Below are positions 7,670 through 16,397 of a stretch of 64,000 nt of DNA, in pieces. The notes beneath the pieces were generated by a model, which saw nothing but the letters and a program-made list of their open reading frames with translations, ran no database searches and was not told the DNA's origin. A program made the position numbers and the translations under genes. This stretch comes from Caldilineaceae bacterium (GTDB lineage Bacteria > Chloroflexota > Anaerolineae > Caldilineales > Caldilineaceae). Within the stretch, counting starts at the first letter, position 1. Every line of letters starts with the position of its first letter. The stretch lies in contig JADLDO010000036.1 in assembly GCA_020846635.1 (NCBI GenBank), forward strand, positions 217,048 through 281,047. Direction: 5' to 3'.

Positions 7670-8745
7670 CAGCGCCGCTACTCGAGGCGAAGCAGGTCAC
7701 CAAAGTCTTTCGCTCTGGCATTGTCCAGCGCACAGAGAAAGTCGCTTTGGAGAACTTCTCACTCACTGTAGACCCCATACAGCCGACCATCCTTTCGGTA
7801 GTGGGCGAGAGCGGCAGCGGCAAAAGCACGATGGCGCGCCTGCTCTTGGGCCTGGAACAGCCGAGTACGGGGGCAATCCTCTATCAGGGCAAGGATCTGC
7901 GAGAGCTAAACCAGGCCGACAGGCTGCAATTCCGGCGTGATGTACAGGCCGTCTTTCAAGACCCTTTTGGCGTCTTCAACTCTTTTTATCGCGTTGACCA
8001 CGTGCTCGAAGTGCCGATCCGCAAGTTTGGCCTGGCAAACAACCGCAGTGATGCCCTCCGGCTCATGCAGGAGGCTCTAGGCCGCGTGGGTCTGCGCCCC
8101 CAGGAGACGCTAGGACGCTATCCCCATCAACTCAGCGGCGGCCAGCGCCAACGCGTGATGGTTGCGCGGGCCTTGCTCCTAAGCCCCAAACTGATTATCG
8201 CCGATGAACCGGTCTCGATGATTGACGCCTCGTTGCGTGCCACCGTCTTAGACACGCTGCGCCGTCTCAACCAGGAGCTAGATATCTCGCTGATCTACAT
8301 CACCCATGATCTGACCACTGCCTATCAGATCAGCAGTGACATTATCGTACTCTACAGCGGTGTTGTGGCAGAAGTGGGCGCTGTGGAGCGCGTCGTGAAA
8401 TCGCCGCAGCATCCCTACACCCAACTCTTGGTTGGCTCCATCCCCCATCCCGACCCAGACCACCCCTGGAGCGACGAACCGGAGCCCTCTCCCCTCGGCG
8501 CACAGGCGACGCCAGGCGTGGGCTGCGCTTTTGCCCCCCGCTGTCCCCACGCCTTTGAGCCCTGCCTCAAGGTCGAGCCCCCCCTCTATCAAATCCATCC
8601 ACACCAGGCCGGTACCTGTTATCTCTACCAAAACGAGCCCATATTGGCCTGGAAGGATATGGATACTGTTTTCCAAAAGCAACAAGCGCCTACCAAACAA
8701 GCAGACAACCAGGCAGACAAGGAGGTGATACCCACGCAACGCTAG
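7666..8745 (+). CDS. ABC transporter ATP-binding protein, Opp/Dpp type (OppF-like)
   Basis: The second ATPase of the importer, 359 residues. The ATG at 7666 was chosen because it overlaps the preceding stop (ATGA) and has a GGAGAAG site at 7651; a longer in-frame start at 7630 lies inside the first gene. Walker A is GESGSGKST (about 47-55), the signature LSGGQRQR (about 156-163), Walker B LIIADEPVSMID, and the switch histidine is in YITHDLT. A C-terminal oligopeptide-type Cys region (CAFAPRCPHAFEPC) follows. The last 35 residues are hydrophilic and Gln/Lys-rich, and look unstructured. It pairs with the upstream ATPase as a heterodimer, as is usual for Opp/Dpp systems. Confidence 0.93.
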   Translation: MTAPLLEAKQVTKVFRSGIVQRTEKVALENFSLTVDPIQPTILSVVGESGSGKSTMARLLLGLEQPSTGAILYQGKDLRELNQADRLQFRRDVQAVFQDPFGVFNSFYRVDHVLEVPIRKFGLANNRSDALRLMQEALGRVGLRPQETLGRYPHQLSGGQRQRVMVARALLLSPKLIIADEPVSMIDASLRATVLDTLRRLNQELDISLIYITHDLTTAYQISSDIIVLYSGVVAEVGAVERVVKSPQHPYTQLLVGSIPHPDPDHPWSDEPEPSPLGAQATPGVGCAFAPRCPHAFEPCLKVEPPLYQIHPHQAGTCYLYQNEPILAWKDMDTVFQKQQAPTKQADNQADKEVIPTQR

Positions 8746-8836
8746 TGCGGCCCCATGATCCCCAACTTTCAAGTGCTTTACCGTAAATAGGTCGTTTACA
8801 CAAGTGTGCGGTAGCTGAGGAACAAGGAGACGTCCC

Positions 8837-10651
8837 ATGCAAAAATTCAGAATACGAACCATGCTGTTCGTGCTCGCCCTGACAATGCTCGTACTCGCCG
8901 CCTGCCAACCAACAGGTGCCGTCCCTGGTGCTCCTGTCGATGCGGCAAGAGCGCAAACGCTGAACATCGCCATCCCCGGACGCATCGCCGACCCAACAAA
9001 CCTGAACCTTTATGCGCCTGGCGTCAGCCGCTCCAATACGGGCCTACATCAGGTCATCTACGAATATTTCTTCTACCAAAACTTGCAGACCGGCGAGTAT
9101 ATCCCCTGGCTGGCGGAAAGTTATGAGTACAACGACGACTTCACCGCGATCACAGTCCACCTGCGCGATGGTGTCACCTGGAGCGATGGCGAGCCATTCA
9201 CCAGCGCCGATGTAGTTTTCACCTATAACCTATTAGCATCTAATCCGGCGATGACATGGGCTGCGGAGGTGGTGAAGAATGTTGCTTCGGTCGAAGCAGC
9301 CGACGATCTGACCGTCACCTTCAACCTGACCTCCTCGAACCCCCGCTATCACCTCAACCGCGAGGCATTCCCGGCTGTCGGCATCTGGGGTGGCATCACC
9401 ATCTTGCCCCAGCACATTTGGGAGGGCGAGGACCCGCTGACCTTCAAGAGTTCCAATCCCATCGGTACCGGCCCCTATGTGCTTGACAATGCCACAGAGA
9501 CCGGCCTCACCTATGTACGTGACGAGGATTACTGGGGCAATACCGTCTTTGGTCATATGCCTGCGCCGCAGACCATCAACTTCCTCTACCTCGGGCCAGA
9601 AACCAACGTGGCGCTCGCCCTGGCTGCCGACGAGTTGGACACCCCCAATATCGGTATCCTTTCGCTCGGCTCCTTCCAGGAAGTGGTTCGCCGCAATCCA
9701 AATGTGGCGGCGTGGACTCCCGACGCTCCCTATGCTTGGCTAGACCCTTGCCCGCGCGGTTTGATGGTGCAAAATGCCACGCCTCCGTGGGATCAGAAGG
9801 AAATGCGCTGGGCGCTTGCCAAATCGATCGACCGCGATGCGCTGGTCAATTTGGCCTACGAAGGCACAACCGTCCCCTCCTGGGGAATCTGGCCTTTCTA
9901 TGATGGCTTGCAGCCCTACTTTGATGCAATCAGTGACTTGCTTGAGGAGTATCCGTCAAGCACCTTCGACACAGCCGGCGCTGACGAGATCCTGACCGCA
10001 CAGGGCTACACCAAGAACGCCGACGGCAAGTGGGCCAGTGCCGATGGCGCGACTCTTGACCTGACCTTCATAGGCAATGCCGACGGCGTTGAGGATATGA
10101 AGGTGACGACTGTCGTGGCGGATCAACTGAACGCCGCTGGATTTAACGTCGAAGTGCTGCCGATGAGCGGCGGCGTTCGTGAGGACGCGATCTTGCGCGG
10201 CGACTGGACCCTCTCCGTACAAGCCTTCTGTCCCGGCTACATCTACGAAAACCTAGAGCTTTTCCACAGCAAGTATTATGTGCCGCTAGGCGAGAAAGCG
10301 CCCTGGTACGAGCGCAACTCCTTCCGCTACCAGAATCCTGAGTTCGACGCCATTGTGGATCAGATGGGGACGACCGCTCCCGACGACCAAGCAGCGATGA
10401 CCGAACTCTACCATCAGGCGATGGCAATCTGGTTGGACGACCTGCCGGTAGTGCCTCTCGTCCAGGCCCCAGCACTGGTGCCCTTCAACAACCGCTTCTG
10501 GACAGGCTGGCCTTCTGCGGCGGATCCGTGGAATATGCCTGTAAGCTGGTGGGCAACCTTCAATCTCGTGCTAAACGGCTACCCAGACCCCGACACGGGC
10601 GATTGGGTGGGCGGTGTCCAATCTGCTTCCCAAGCAACAGCGGTGAAGTAG
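8837..10651 (+). CDS. ABC transporter substrate-binding lipoprotein, family 5 (SBP_bac_5)
   Basis: A 604-residue extracellular solute-binding lipoprotein. A basic N-terminus (MQKFRIR) and hydrophobic core end in the lipobox LVLAACQ, so the mature protein starts at Cys near residue 22 and is anchored to the membrane. The body has family-5 hallmarks: EYIPWLAESYEYNDDFTAITVHLRDGVTWSDGEPFTSADVVFT (about 92-134, read in parts), NPIGTGPYVL and KSIDRDALVNLAY. It catches the transported ligand and delivers it to the two permeases encoded downstream. AAGGAG at 8823 fits the ATG. Family-5 proteins bind peptides, nickel chelates or oligosaccharides; nearby glycosidase and sugar-acid genes favour sugars here. 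Confidence 0.93.
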   Translation: MQKFRIRTMLFVLALTMLVLAACQPTGAVPGAPVDAARAQTLNIAIPGRIADPTNLNLYAPGVSRSNTGLHQVIYEYFFYQNLQTGEYIPWLAESYEYNDDFTAITVHLRDGVTWSDGEPFTSADVVFTYNLLASNPAMTWAAEVVKNVASVEAADDLTVTFNLTSSNPRYHLNREAFPAVGIWGGITILPQHIWEGEDPLTFKSSNPIGTGPYVLDNATETGLTYVRDEDYWGNTVFGHMPAPQTINFLYLGPETNVALALAADELDTPNIGILSLGSFQEVVRRNPNVAAWTPDAPYAWLDPCPRGLMVQNATPPWDQKEMRWALAKSIDRDALVNLAYEGTTVPSWGIWPFYDGLQPYFDAISDLLEEYPSSTFDTAGADEILTAQGYTKNADGKWASADGATLDLTFIGNADGVEDMKVTTVVADQLNAAGFNVEVLPMSGGVREDAILRGDWTLSVQAFCPGYIYENLELFHSKYYVPLGEKAPWYERNSFRYQNPEFDAIVDQMGTTAPDDQAAMTELYHQAMAIWLDDLPVVPLVQAPALVPFNNRFWTGWPSAADPWNMPVSWWATFNLVLNGYPDPDTGDWVGGVQSASQATAVK

Positions 10652-10688
10652 TCCAGTCTCGTCTCTACAACAGATAACTACAATAGAG

Positions 10689-10721
10689 CACCACCGTCAC
10701 CCACAGAGGGTGACGGTGGTG
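10689..10721 (+). terminator. Perfect 14-bp intercistronic hairpin
   Basis: CACCACCGTCACCC at 10689-10702 pairs fully with GGGTGACGGTGGTG at 10708-10721 across a 5-base loop. No T-run follows and the permease ATG is at 10738, so this is better read as an mRNA-stabilising or attenuating hairpin than a full terminator. It would allow more binding protein than permease to be made. Confidence 0.7.
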
Positions 10722-10737
10722 TAGATACAATTCAACG

Positions 10738-11751
10738 ATGAGCGGTTACTTAAAATTTCTTGCCCAACGCTTTCTAGTACTACTGGTCACGGTCTTTATC
10801 TCCGTGACTGTGGTCTTTTTCGTGCCGCGCCTTGTGCCAGGCAATCCACTCAGCGCCGTTCTACAAAATATGGCGCAAATGGGCGGCAGCCGGGGAGCCA
10901 GCGAGCTTGTCGCCGAATATGAGCGCATGTTTGGGCTGGACAAAAGCCTCTGGAGCCAGTATATAAGCTTTCTACGCGAGTTGCTGCGTGGCAATTTTGG
11001 CTACTCCATCAGCAACTTCCCGTCCCATGTGACCGATCTGCTGCGCCCGGCGCTGCCGTGGACCATCGGGCTGCTTACCTTGACCACACTGGTTAGCTGG
11101 GCCCTCGGCTCGATCTTGGGTGCCATTGCAGGCTGGCGCGGGCAAAACTCCGCATTATCGCGCGTGCTCGTGCCAACTGCCCTGGTGCTCTATACAACCC
11201 CCTACTATATTCTAGCCATTATCCTGATCTTCCTCTTTGCCTACCGCTGGCCCATTTTCCCGCTTTCGGGGGCCTATTCGCTCGGTATGCGCCCAGGCTG
11301 GAACCTAGCCTTCATTCTGGATGTGATTCGCCACGGTGCCTTGCCCGCATTGAGCATCGTGCTTGTCTCGCTCGGCTGGTGGTTCCTGAGCATGCGCAGC
11401 CTGATCACAGGGCTCAAGGGCGAAGACTATATCATGAACGCCGAAGCGATGGGCATCAAAGAGCGGCGTATTCTCTGGGGCTATGCCTTTCGCAACGCGC
11501 TCCTGCCTCAAACCACAGGGCTGGCGATTGCTTTCGGTCACGTCGTCGGCGGCGCACTGATCACCGAGGTCATCTTTGCCTATCCCGGCATTGGCTGGGT
11601 CATCTTCAACTCAATCAAGGGGCTGGATTTTCCTGTCATCCAGGGTGGCGTACTCATCATCATCCTCTCCGTGGCAATCGCCAATTTCGCCATCGACAGT
11701 CTCTACCCGCTCATCGACCCGCGCATTCGCTATCAATCTTCGGGAAACTAA
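10738..11751 (+). CDS. ABC transporter permease, DppB/OppB type
   Basis: A 337-residue inner-membrane permease with about six transmembrane helices. The first, residues 9-31, is FLAQRFLVLLVTVFISVTVV-like. The long extracytoplasmic stretch after it (GNPLSAVLQNMAQ, LDKSLWSQYISFLRELLRGNFGYS) is characteristic of the DppB branch. The EAA-type loop that docks on the ATPases is seen at about residues 230-250 (AEAMGIKERRILWGYAFRNALLP). The gene follows the intercistronic hairpin and ends three bases before the next ATG, so the two permeases are translated together and form the channel. The exact substrate is unknown. Confidence 0.93.
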   Translation: MSGYLKFLAQRFLVLLVTVFISVTVVFFVPRLVPGNPLSAVLQNMAQMGGSRGASELVAEYERMFGLDKSLWSQYISFLRELLRGNFGYSISNFPSHVTDLLRPALPWTIGLLTLTTLVSWALGSILGAIAGWRGQNSALSRVLVPTALVLYTTPYYILAIILIFLFAYRWPIFPLSGAYSLGMRPGWNLAFILDVIRHGALPALSIVLVSLGWWFLSMRSLITGLKGEDYIMNAEAMGIKERRILWGYAFRNALLPQTTGLAIAFGHVVGGALITEVIFAYPGIGWVIFNSIKGLDFPVIQGGVLIIILSVAIANFAIDSLYPLIDPRIRYQSSGN

Positions 11752-11754
11752 GCT

Positions 11755-12648
11755 ATGGCTGTCGTTCCACTTCAAGACGTTTCAAGCAGCGCCGCGCCGA
11801 TAGAACACGGCTTTCTGGCGCGCCTGTTCCGCAACAGGCGCTTCACCGTAGGGCTCATCCTCTTTTTAACGCTGTTGATTGCTGCGCTCGTCTCCAGTTC
11901 CCTCGTAGAGCCCGCCACACGCCGCACAGGGGCCTTTCCGGTACGCCAGCCGCCAGGCCAAGATCTCCTCTTAGGCAGTGACACACTAGGCCGCAGCGTG
12001 GCTGTGCAATTGTCGGAGGCAATTCCCAATTCCATTCAAATTGGATTGCTAGCGGCCTTGATTGGGACAGTATTGGGCGCGCTCATCGGCTTTAGCAGCG
12101 GCTATTTTGGCGGCTGGCTGGATACGGTATTACGCGTCTTGATTGACGTTTTCCTCTCCGTACCCTCGCTCCTGTTTCTGATCTTGATCGCGGCCCTGGT
12201 GCGCGGTGTCACTGTCACCACCATGGCGATTATCATCGGTGTTTTTGCGTGGGCGTGGCCTGCGCGTCAAGTGCGCGCACAAGTGTTGAGCCTAAAGGAG
12301 CGCGGCTTTGTGGAGGTGGCGCGCCTGTCGGGCATGGTAGGTATGGAGATTATCGTGCTTGAGCTAATGCCTCACATGCTCCCCTGGTTGGGAGCCAACT
12401 TTGTCAATGCCTTCATCTCCGCAGTGCTAGCCGAGTCCGGTCTCTCCATCCTCGGCTTGGGGCCACAGCAAGAGATGACGCTGGGCATGATGATCTACTG
12501 GGCATTGAACTACGGCGCAATCTTGCAGAACCTTTGGTGGTGGTGGCTAACGCCCGTCCTAGTCCTCATGATCCTCTTCTTATGTCTCTACCTCGTTCAC
12601 CTCGGCTTCGACGAAGTCAGCAACCCCCGCCTGCAGACCGAAGGCTAA
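11755..12648 (+). CDS. ABC transporter permease, DppC/OppC type
   Basis: The second permease, 297 residues. An N-terminal cytoplasmic segment is followed by a first helix (FTVGLILFLTLLIAALVSS, about 35-53), an extracytoplasmic loop with the family motif LLGSDTLGRSVAVQL (about 71-85) and five more helices. The EAA loop is near residue 180 (KERGFVEVARLSGM). It partners the DppB-like permease just upstream. It ends the transporter operon; a bidirectional-looking hairpin at 12656-12686 separates it from the convergent dehydrogenase gene. Confidence 0.93.
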   Translation: MAVVPLQDVSSSAAPIEHGFLARLFRNRRFTVGLILFLTLLIAALVSSSLVEPATRRTGAFPVRQPPGQDLLLGSDTLGRSVAVQLSEAIPNSIQIGLLAALIGTVLGALIGFSSGYFGGWLDTVLRVLIDVFLSVPSLLFLILIAALVRGVTVTTMAIIIGVFAWAWPARQVRAQVLSLKERGFVEVARLSGMVGMEIIVLELMPHMLPWLGANFVNAFISAVLAESGLSILGLGPQQEMTLGMMIYWALNYGAILQNLWWWWLTPVLVLMILFLCLYLVHLGFDEVSNPRLQTEG

Positions 12649-12655
12649 GCCATCC

Positions 12656-12686
12656 CCCTCCCGAAAGCTTCGAGCTTCCGGGAGGG
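12656..12686. terminator. Hairpin terminator between convergent operons
   Basis: CCCTCCCG at 12656-12663 pairs with CGGGAGGG at 12679-12686, and the inner AAGCT/AGCTT arms extend the stem with one mismatch around a TCG loop. It lies between the stops of the plus-strand permease and the minus-strand dehydrogenase. No strong T-run follows on either side, but the position fits a shared terminator. Confidence 0.65.
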
Positions 12687-12700
12687 TAAAATTGCACACA

Positions 12701-13795
12701 TCACGAACGACTCGTCGCCAAAACCCGCTCTTTATAGTTCTCAATCACATCAATGATAAAGCCAATATCCGCCTTAGCCGACTCGACCGGTGTACGGCAG
12801 GCTGTCCCATTGACAATACAGTCATGAAAATGGCGCATCTCGCGCACAAACGCGCTCTCCCAGTCAATCGCCGGTTCCTGGCGATAGGTCATACCCTGCT
12901 CGTCAATCCCCTGGATCGTCACCGTGGAAAGAATGCCGCGTGAAAAGCCCGTCGGATAGGCCACAATCACCCGTTTGTCGTCGCCATAGACCTCAAGCGT
13001 CTCTTTGAAATCCCATAGGTTGGGCAAGTCCACCCAACTCGCCACACAGCGCGCGCCATTCGGGTACTCCAGCGTCATCGTTACGGCCCGACCATCCAGC
13101 CAAATCTCTGAACTAACGATCTTGCTCGGCACGCCCAGCATCGTGCGCATGCCATAGAGATCGTGAATCATGCTGCCGGACATGAGATGAAAGGCCATAC
13201 TTACATATTTGGGCACATCGCCAATCGCCTCACGATCCGCTGCTTGGCGCGCGGCCTGCACCTGCGCCATCGCCTCTTGCGGAATATCGTCAAACTTACG
13301 CACATCGAACTGCCGCACATGCAGCCCATTGTCCGGGTGCAAATGGTTGACCTGGACAAAGCGAATGTCGCCCATCGCCTGCACTTCACGCAGCGCGACC
13401 TCATAGGCAGGGTCAAACACCTTCATATACCCCACCTGCCCCACCGTTCCCGCCTGCTCATGAGCCGCAATAATGCGGTCAGCCTCCTGGCGCGAAAAGC
13501 ACATTGGCTTCTCAATAAAGACATGCTTGCCTGCGCCAAAGGCATCGACAGCGACCTGTGTCTTTGGGTCGCTGTGGCAAAGCAGCACCGCATCTACATC
13601 GGCGGCGAGCAGTTCCCTGTAATCGGTAAACGCTTGCGGCACATGGAACTTCTTCGCCACATACTCGGCTGCCCCGCGCGAGACGTCGCAGACTGCCGTG
13701 ACCTCAAACAAATCAGGCAGGTCAGACAAATTGGGCATGTGGTGAACTTGGGCAATGGCACCACAGCCAATCACACCCATCTTGACAGTTCCCAT
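12701..13795 (-). CDS. Gfo/Idh/MocA family oxidoreductase
   Basis: A 364-residue NAD(P)-dependent dehydrogenase of the glucose-fructose oxidoreductase/inositol dehydrogenase family. The Rossmann motif is GVIGCGAIAQVHH (about 6-18) and the family signature EKP is in HVFIEKPMCFS (about 91-101). The ATG at 13795 is preferred over the in-frame ATG at 13801 because GGGA lies seven bases before it. Such enzymes oxidise the hydroxyl of cyclic sugars, inositols or sugar acids. It is the last gene of a six-gene minus-strand operon that begins with an SMP-30 lactonase gene, which suggests a sugar oxidation and lactone-opening route. Confidence 0.9.
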   Translation of the reverse strand: MGTVKMGVIGCGAIAQVHHMPNLSDLPDLFEVTAVCDVSRGAAEYVAKKFHVPQAFTDYRELLAADVDAVLLCHSDPKTQVAVDAFGAGKHVFIEKPMCFSRQEADRIIAAHEQAGTVGQVGYMKVFDPAYEVALREVQAMGDIRFVQVNHLHPDNGLHVRQFDVRKFDDIPQEAMAQVQAARQAADREAIGDVPKYVSMAFHLMSGSMIHDLYGMRTMLGVPSKIVSSEIWLDGRAVTMTLEYPNGARCVASWVDLPNLWDFKETLEVYGDDKRVIVAYPTGFSRGILSTVTIQGIDEQGMTYRQEPAIDWESAFVREMRHFHDCIVNGTACRTPVESAKADIGFIIDVIENYKERVLATSRS

Positions 13796-13831
13796 AAGCA
13801 TTTCCCATCTTTGGTTTACAGGGTTGGTTTG

Positions 13832-14476
13832 TTAGGAGGGTACTTCACCCACGCGCGGCGTCATCTCATTCCAAACGGCATCAAAAGCATAGACCTGCTT
13901 GTGCAGCCGGTAGACTGCATCCCACATGGCATTGCGCGCCTCAACCGCTGCTTCCTGGTTTCCGGCCTCCAGCGCAGCTAACATCTGTGTCCCCAGCGTT
14001 TGCTGTGCCGCCAAATTTGCCTGTGCGGCCTCGACTAACGCCGTAGCTGCCTGCGTCTGTTGGGCCAGCAGATCAGCCAGCGGCACGCTCATATCCTGCT
14101 CCGCATGATAGTTGCTGTTGGGCGAAAAGTGCGGCGGCTTCCTCTCGTCCGTCTCGGTGCGCCCGGTGTGCGTGGGATGAATATGGGGTGTGACCGATAG
14201 ATACATGATAGTAGGCTTGTCCGGCAGAAGATTACGCACCTGGTGAATCTCGTCCGCCAGCGCCACGCACATCTGCCCTGGCCCCAACTGCTGCTTGGTG
14301 CCGTTGATGTTGAACTCGGCCAATCCCTCTAGGATCAAGAAGATTTCATGTCCCAGATCGTGCGAATGACGCCCATCCACTTGCCCCGGCTTCATGTGGT
14401 AGAGGCGCGCGCGAATCTCCGGCGTCACCAAAACATTCCGGTTCACAGTGCGATAGTCATAGACCTCAAAGCTCAT
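13832..14476 (-). CDS. Cupin domain-containing protein
   Basis: A 214-residue protein. Residues about 1-105 form a small beta-barrel cupin with the metal-binding motif GRHSHDLGHEIFLILEG (about 35-51), whose two His and one Glu can hold a metal ion. The C-terminal 90 residues are helical and Ala/Gln-rich (LADLLAQQTQAATALVEAAQ) and look like a coiled, possibly dimerising tail not usual in small cupins. The start at 14476 is chosen because the GAGGAG ribosome site overlaps the upstream GTG at 14494, ruling that codon out. It may be a sugar isomerase or epimerase or a regulator-like binding protein; the operon context favours carbohydrate metabolism. Confidence 0.82.
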   Translation of the reverse strand: MSFEVYDYRTVNRNVLVTPEIRARLYHMKPGQVDGRHSHDLGHEIFLILEGLAEFNINGTKQQLGPGQMCVALADEIHQVRNLLPDKPTIMYLSVTPHIHPTHTGRTETDERKPPHFSPNSNYHAEQDMSVPLADLLAQQTQAATALVEAAQANLAAQQTLGTQMLAALEAGNQEAAVEARNAMWDAVYRLHKQVYAFDAVWNEMTPRVGEVPS

Positions 14477-14533
14477 GGCAGATTCACTCCTCACTTCTTA
14501 TGCGTTCGGTATTGAATCACATTATGCAGACCC

Positions 14534-15526
14534 TCATCGCAGCGTCTTGCGGATGCGCTCGGCAACACCTTCTGCATCCAAACCATAATATTGGTACAAG
14601 TGATAGGGGGCCGCAATGGCCGCATATTCGTCTGGGGGAAAACCAATCCGCACCAGCGCAGGCCCGCTCACGCGGCCATCCACCATCGCATCCGCCACTG
14701 CACTCGCCACACCCCCGCGCGTGTTATGCTCCTCCGCCACAAAAACATGCGACTTGCCTTCGATCAGCGACAGCACCCCTTCCGCGTCAAAGGGCTTGAT
14801 GGTGTGCAGATCGGCCACCGTCATCTGAATCCCCTCTTGCGCTAATGTAGCTGCCGCCGCACGCGCTGCGGTTACGAGGATACCGTTGGCAAAGATCACT
14901 GCGTCGCCACCTTCACGCAGCACGCTTACCTTGCCATACTCCCACGCCTCCCCCGCTTCATAGGCATCTGCCTCGCGCCCGCGCCCCATGCGGAAGTAGA
15001 TCGGTCCCTCTACATCCACCGTCTGCTTGAGTGCCTGCTCCAAGCTGTATGCATCTGCCGGGCAGACAATCTTGAGATTGGCGATTGAGCGCATAATCCC
15101 GATATCTTCGGTCGCATGGTGCGAGGTTCCATAGTATCCCAACGAGATCCCCGCATGATGACTCAGCAAACGTACCGGCAAATTGGGATAGGCCAAATCG
15201 GTGCGAATATGTTCACAACAGAGCAAGCCGAGAAAGCTGGCAAAGGTCGCTACGTAAGGGATATAGCCCACGGTTGCCAGCCCCGCCGACACACTGACCA
15301 TGTTCTGTTCAGCGATGCCCATGTTAAAGAAGCGCTCCGGGTGGCGATAGGAAAATTCCACTGTGCGATTGCTAAAGCCCAGGTCTGCCGTCAAAACGGC
15401 AATACGCGCGTCATCGTCCGCTAAGTCCGCCAACACGCGCGCCGCAATTGCCGAATGTGCCTGTGTGCGCAGCATCCCTAGATGCCACGATTCTTGTTCT
15501 TGCAGTTCCAGCTCAGCCGAGTTCAT
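14534..15526 (-). CDS. Transketolase, C-terminal subunit
   Basis: A 330-residue protein equivalent to the pyrimidine-binding plus C-terminal domains of transketolase. It has DDARIAVLTADLGFSN, the activating-glutamate stretch ERFFNMGIAEQNMVSVSAGL (about 66-85), and a C-terminal domain with the VAEEHNTRGGVASAVADA motif. Together with the upstream thiamine-diphosphate subunit it would transfer two-carbon ketol units between sugar phosphates. The ATG at 15526 lies inside the end of the upstream gene (14-base overlap), so translation is coupled. Split transketolases usually belong to special catabolic routes, such as apulose-4-phosphate cleavage, rather than the housekeeping pentose pathway. Confidence 0.9.
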   Translation of the reverse strand: MNSAELELQEQESWHLGMLRTQAHSAIAARVLADLADDDARIAVLTADLGFSNRTVEFSYRHPERFFNMGIAEQNMVSVSAGLATVGYIPYVATFASFLGLLCCEHIRTDLAYPNLPVRLLSHHAGISLGYYGTSHHATEDIGIMRSIANLKIVCPADAYSLEQALKQTVDVEGPIYFRMGRGREADAYEAGEAWEYGKVSVLREGGDAVIFANGILVTAARAAAATLAQEGIQMTVADLHTIKPFDAEGVLSLIEGKSHVFVAEEHNTRGGVASAVADAMVDGRVSGPALVRIGFPPDEYAAIAAPYHLYQYYGLDAEGVAERIRKTLR

Positions 15527-16343
15527 TCTGCAATATCTCCTCAATCGTTGCCTCAGCATCGGCTCCCGCCAAGTGACCCAAATGCCACAACCGGGACTCT
15601 TCCATATACTTAACGCCCTTCCCCTTGATCGTGTGGGCGATGATCATCTGCGGGCGCTCACCCTCGCGCGGCAGCGAATCAAAAGTCTCGACCAACGCCG
15701 CCAGATTGTGCCCATCGACCTCATGCACATCCCAATTAAACGCCCGCCACTTATCCGCAAGCGGCTCAATGCTCATGGTATCTTCGGTCAGCCCATCGAG
15801 CCCCATGGTGTTGCGATCCACAATACCGATCAAGTTGCCCAGTTTGTAATGAGCGCCGGCCTGTGCCGCCTCCCAATTCTGCCCCTCGTTCAGTTCACCA
15901 TCGCCCAGGAGCACAAAAACACGTCCTGGTGATCGCTTGCGGTTGAGCCCCAACGCCATGCCTACCCCAATCGACAGACCATGCCCCAACGAGCCGGAGC
16001 TAAAATCAACGCCCGGCACCTTGCGCATATCGGGATGATCGCCCAATGGCGACCCCAGCCGCGCATAATTGTCGAGCCAGCTTGTAGGGAAAAAACCCTT
16101 GTCTGCCAGGATCGGATAGACCCCCACCGCCACATGCCCCTTGGAGAGAATCAGCCGGTCGCGGTCGGCCCACAGCGGATCGTCGCGCAGTTGCATGACA
16201 TGATAATAGAGCACCGACAAAATCTCTGCCGCCGAAAAGATCGACGTATAGTGACCACTCTTGGCAATCGTGATCAGCCGCACTGTCTCTGTGCGAATAA
16301 AACGCGCCCGTTCGCGCAGGCGCGCAATGTCAGCCGTACTCAT
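15513..16343 (-). CDS. Transketolase, N-terminal subunit
   Basis: A 276-residue thiamine-diphosphate-binding half. It has the substrate-side His in AKSGHYTSIFSAAEIL, the GDHPD segment (about 101-105), SGSLGHGLSIGVGMAL, and the cofactor motif GDGELNEGQNWEAAQ (about 149-163) ending in DRN, which binds Mg-ThDP. The ATG at 16343 is preferred because AAGGAGG sits just before it; the longer start at 16361 has none. It forms the enzyme with the C-terminal subunit encoded by the overlapping next gene. Full-length transketolases have about 660 residues, and the two subunits here sum to about 606. Confidence 0.9.
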   Translation of the reverse strand: MSTADIARLRERARFIRTETVRLITIAKSGHYTSIFSAAEILSVLYYHVMQLRDDPLWADRDRLILSKGHVAVGVYPILADKGFFPTSWLDNYARLGSPLGDHPDMRKVPGVDFSSGSLGHGLSIGVGMALGLNRKRSPGRVFVLLGDGELNEGQNWEAAQAGAHYKLGNLIGIVDRNTMGLDGLTEDTMSIEPLADKWRAFNWDVHEVDGHNLAALVETFDSLPREGERPQMIIAHTIKGKGVKYMEESRLWHLGHLAGADAEATIEEILQNELG

Positions 16344-16397
16344 CCAGCCTCCTTTTTCCATTTCACCCTCTTCGAGCTTGCGTAGTGTGGCCTTCGC

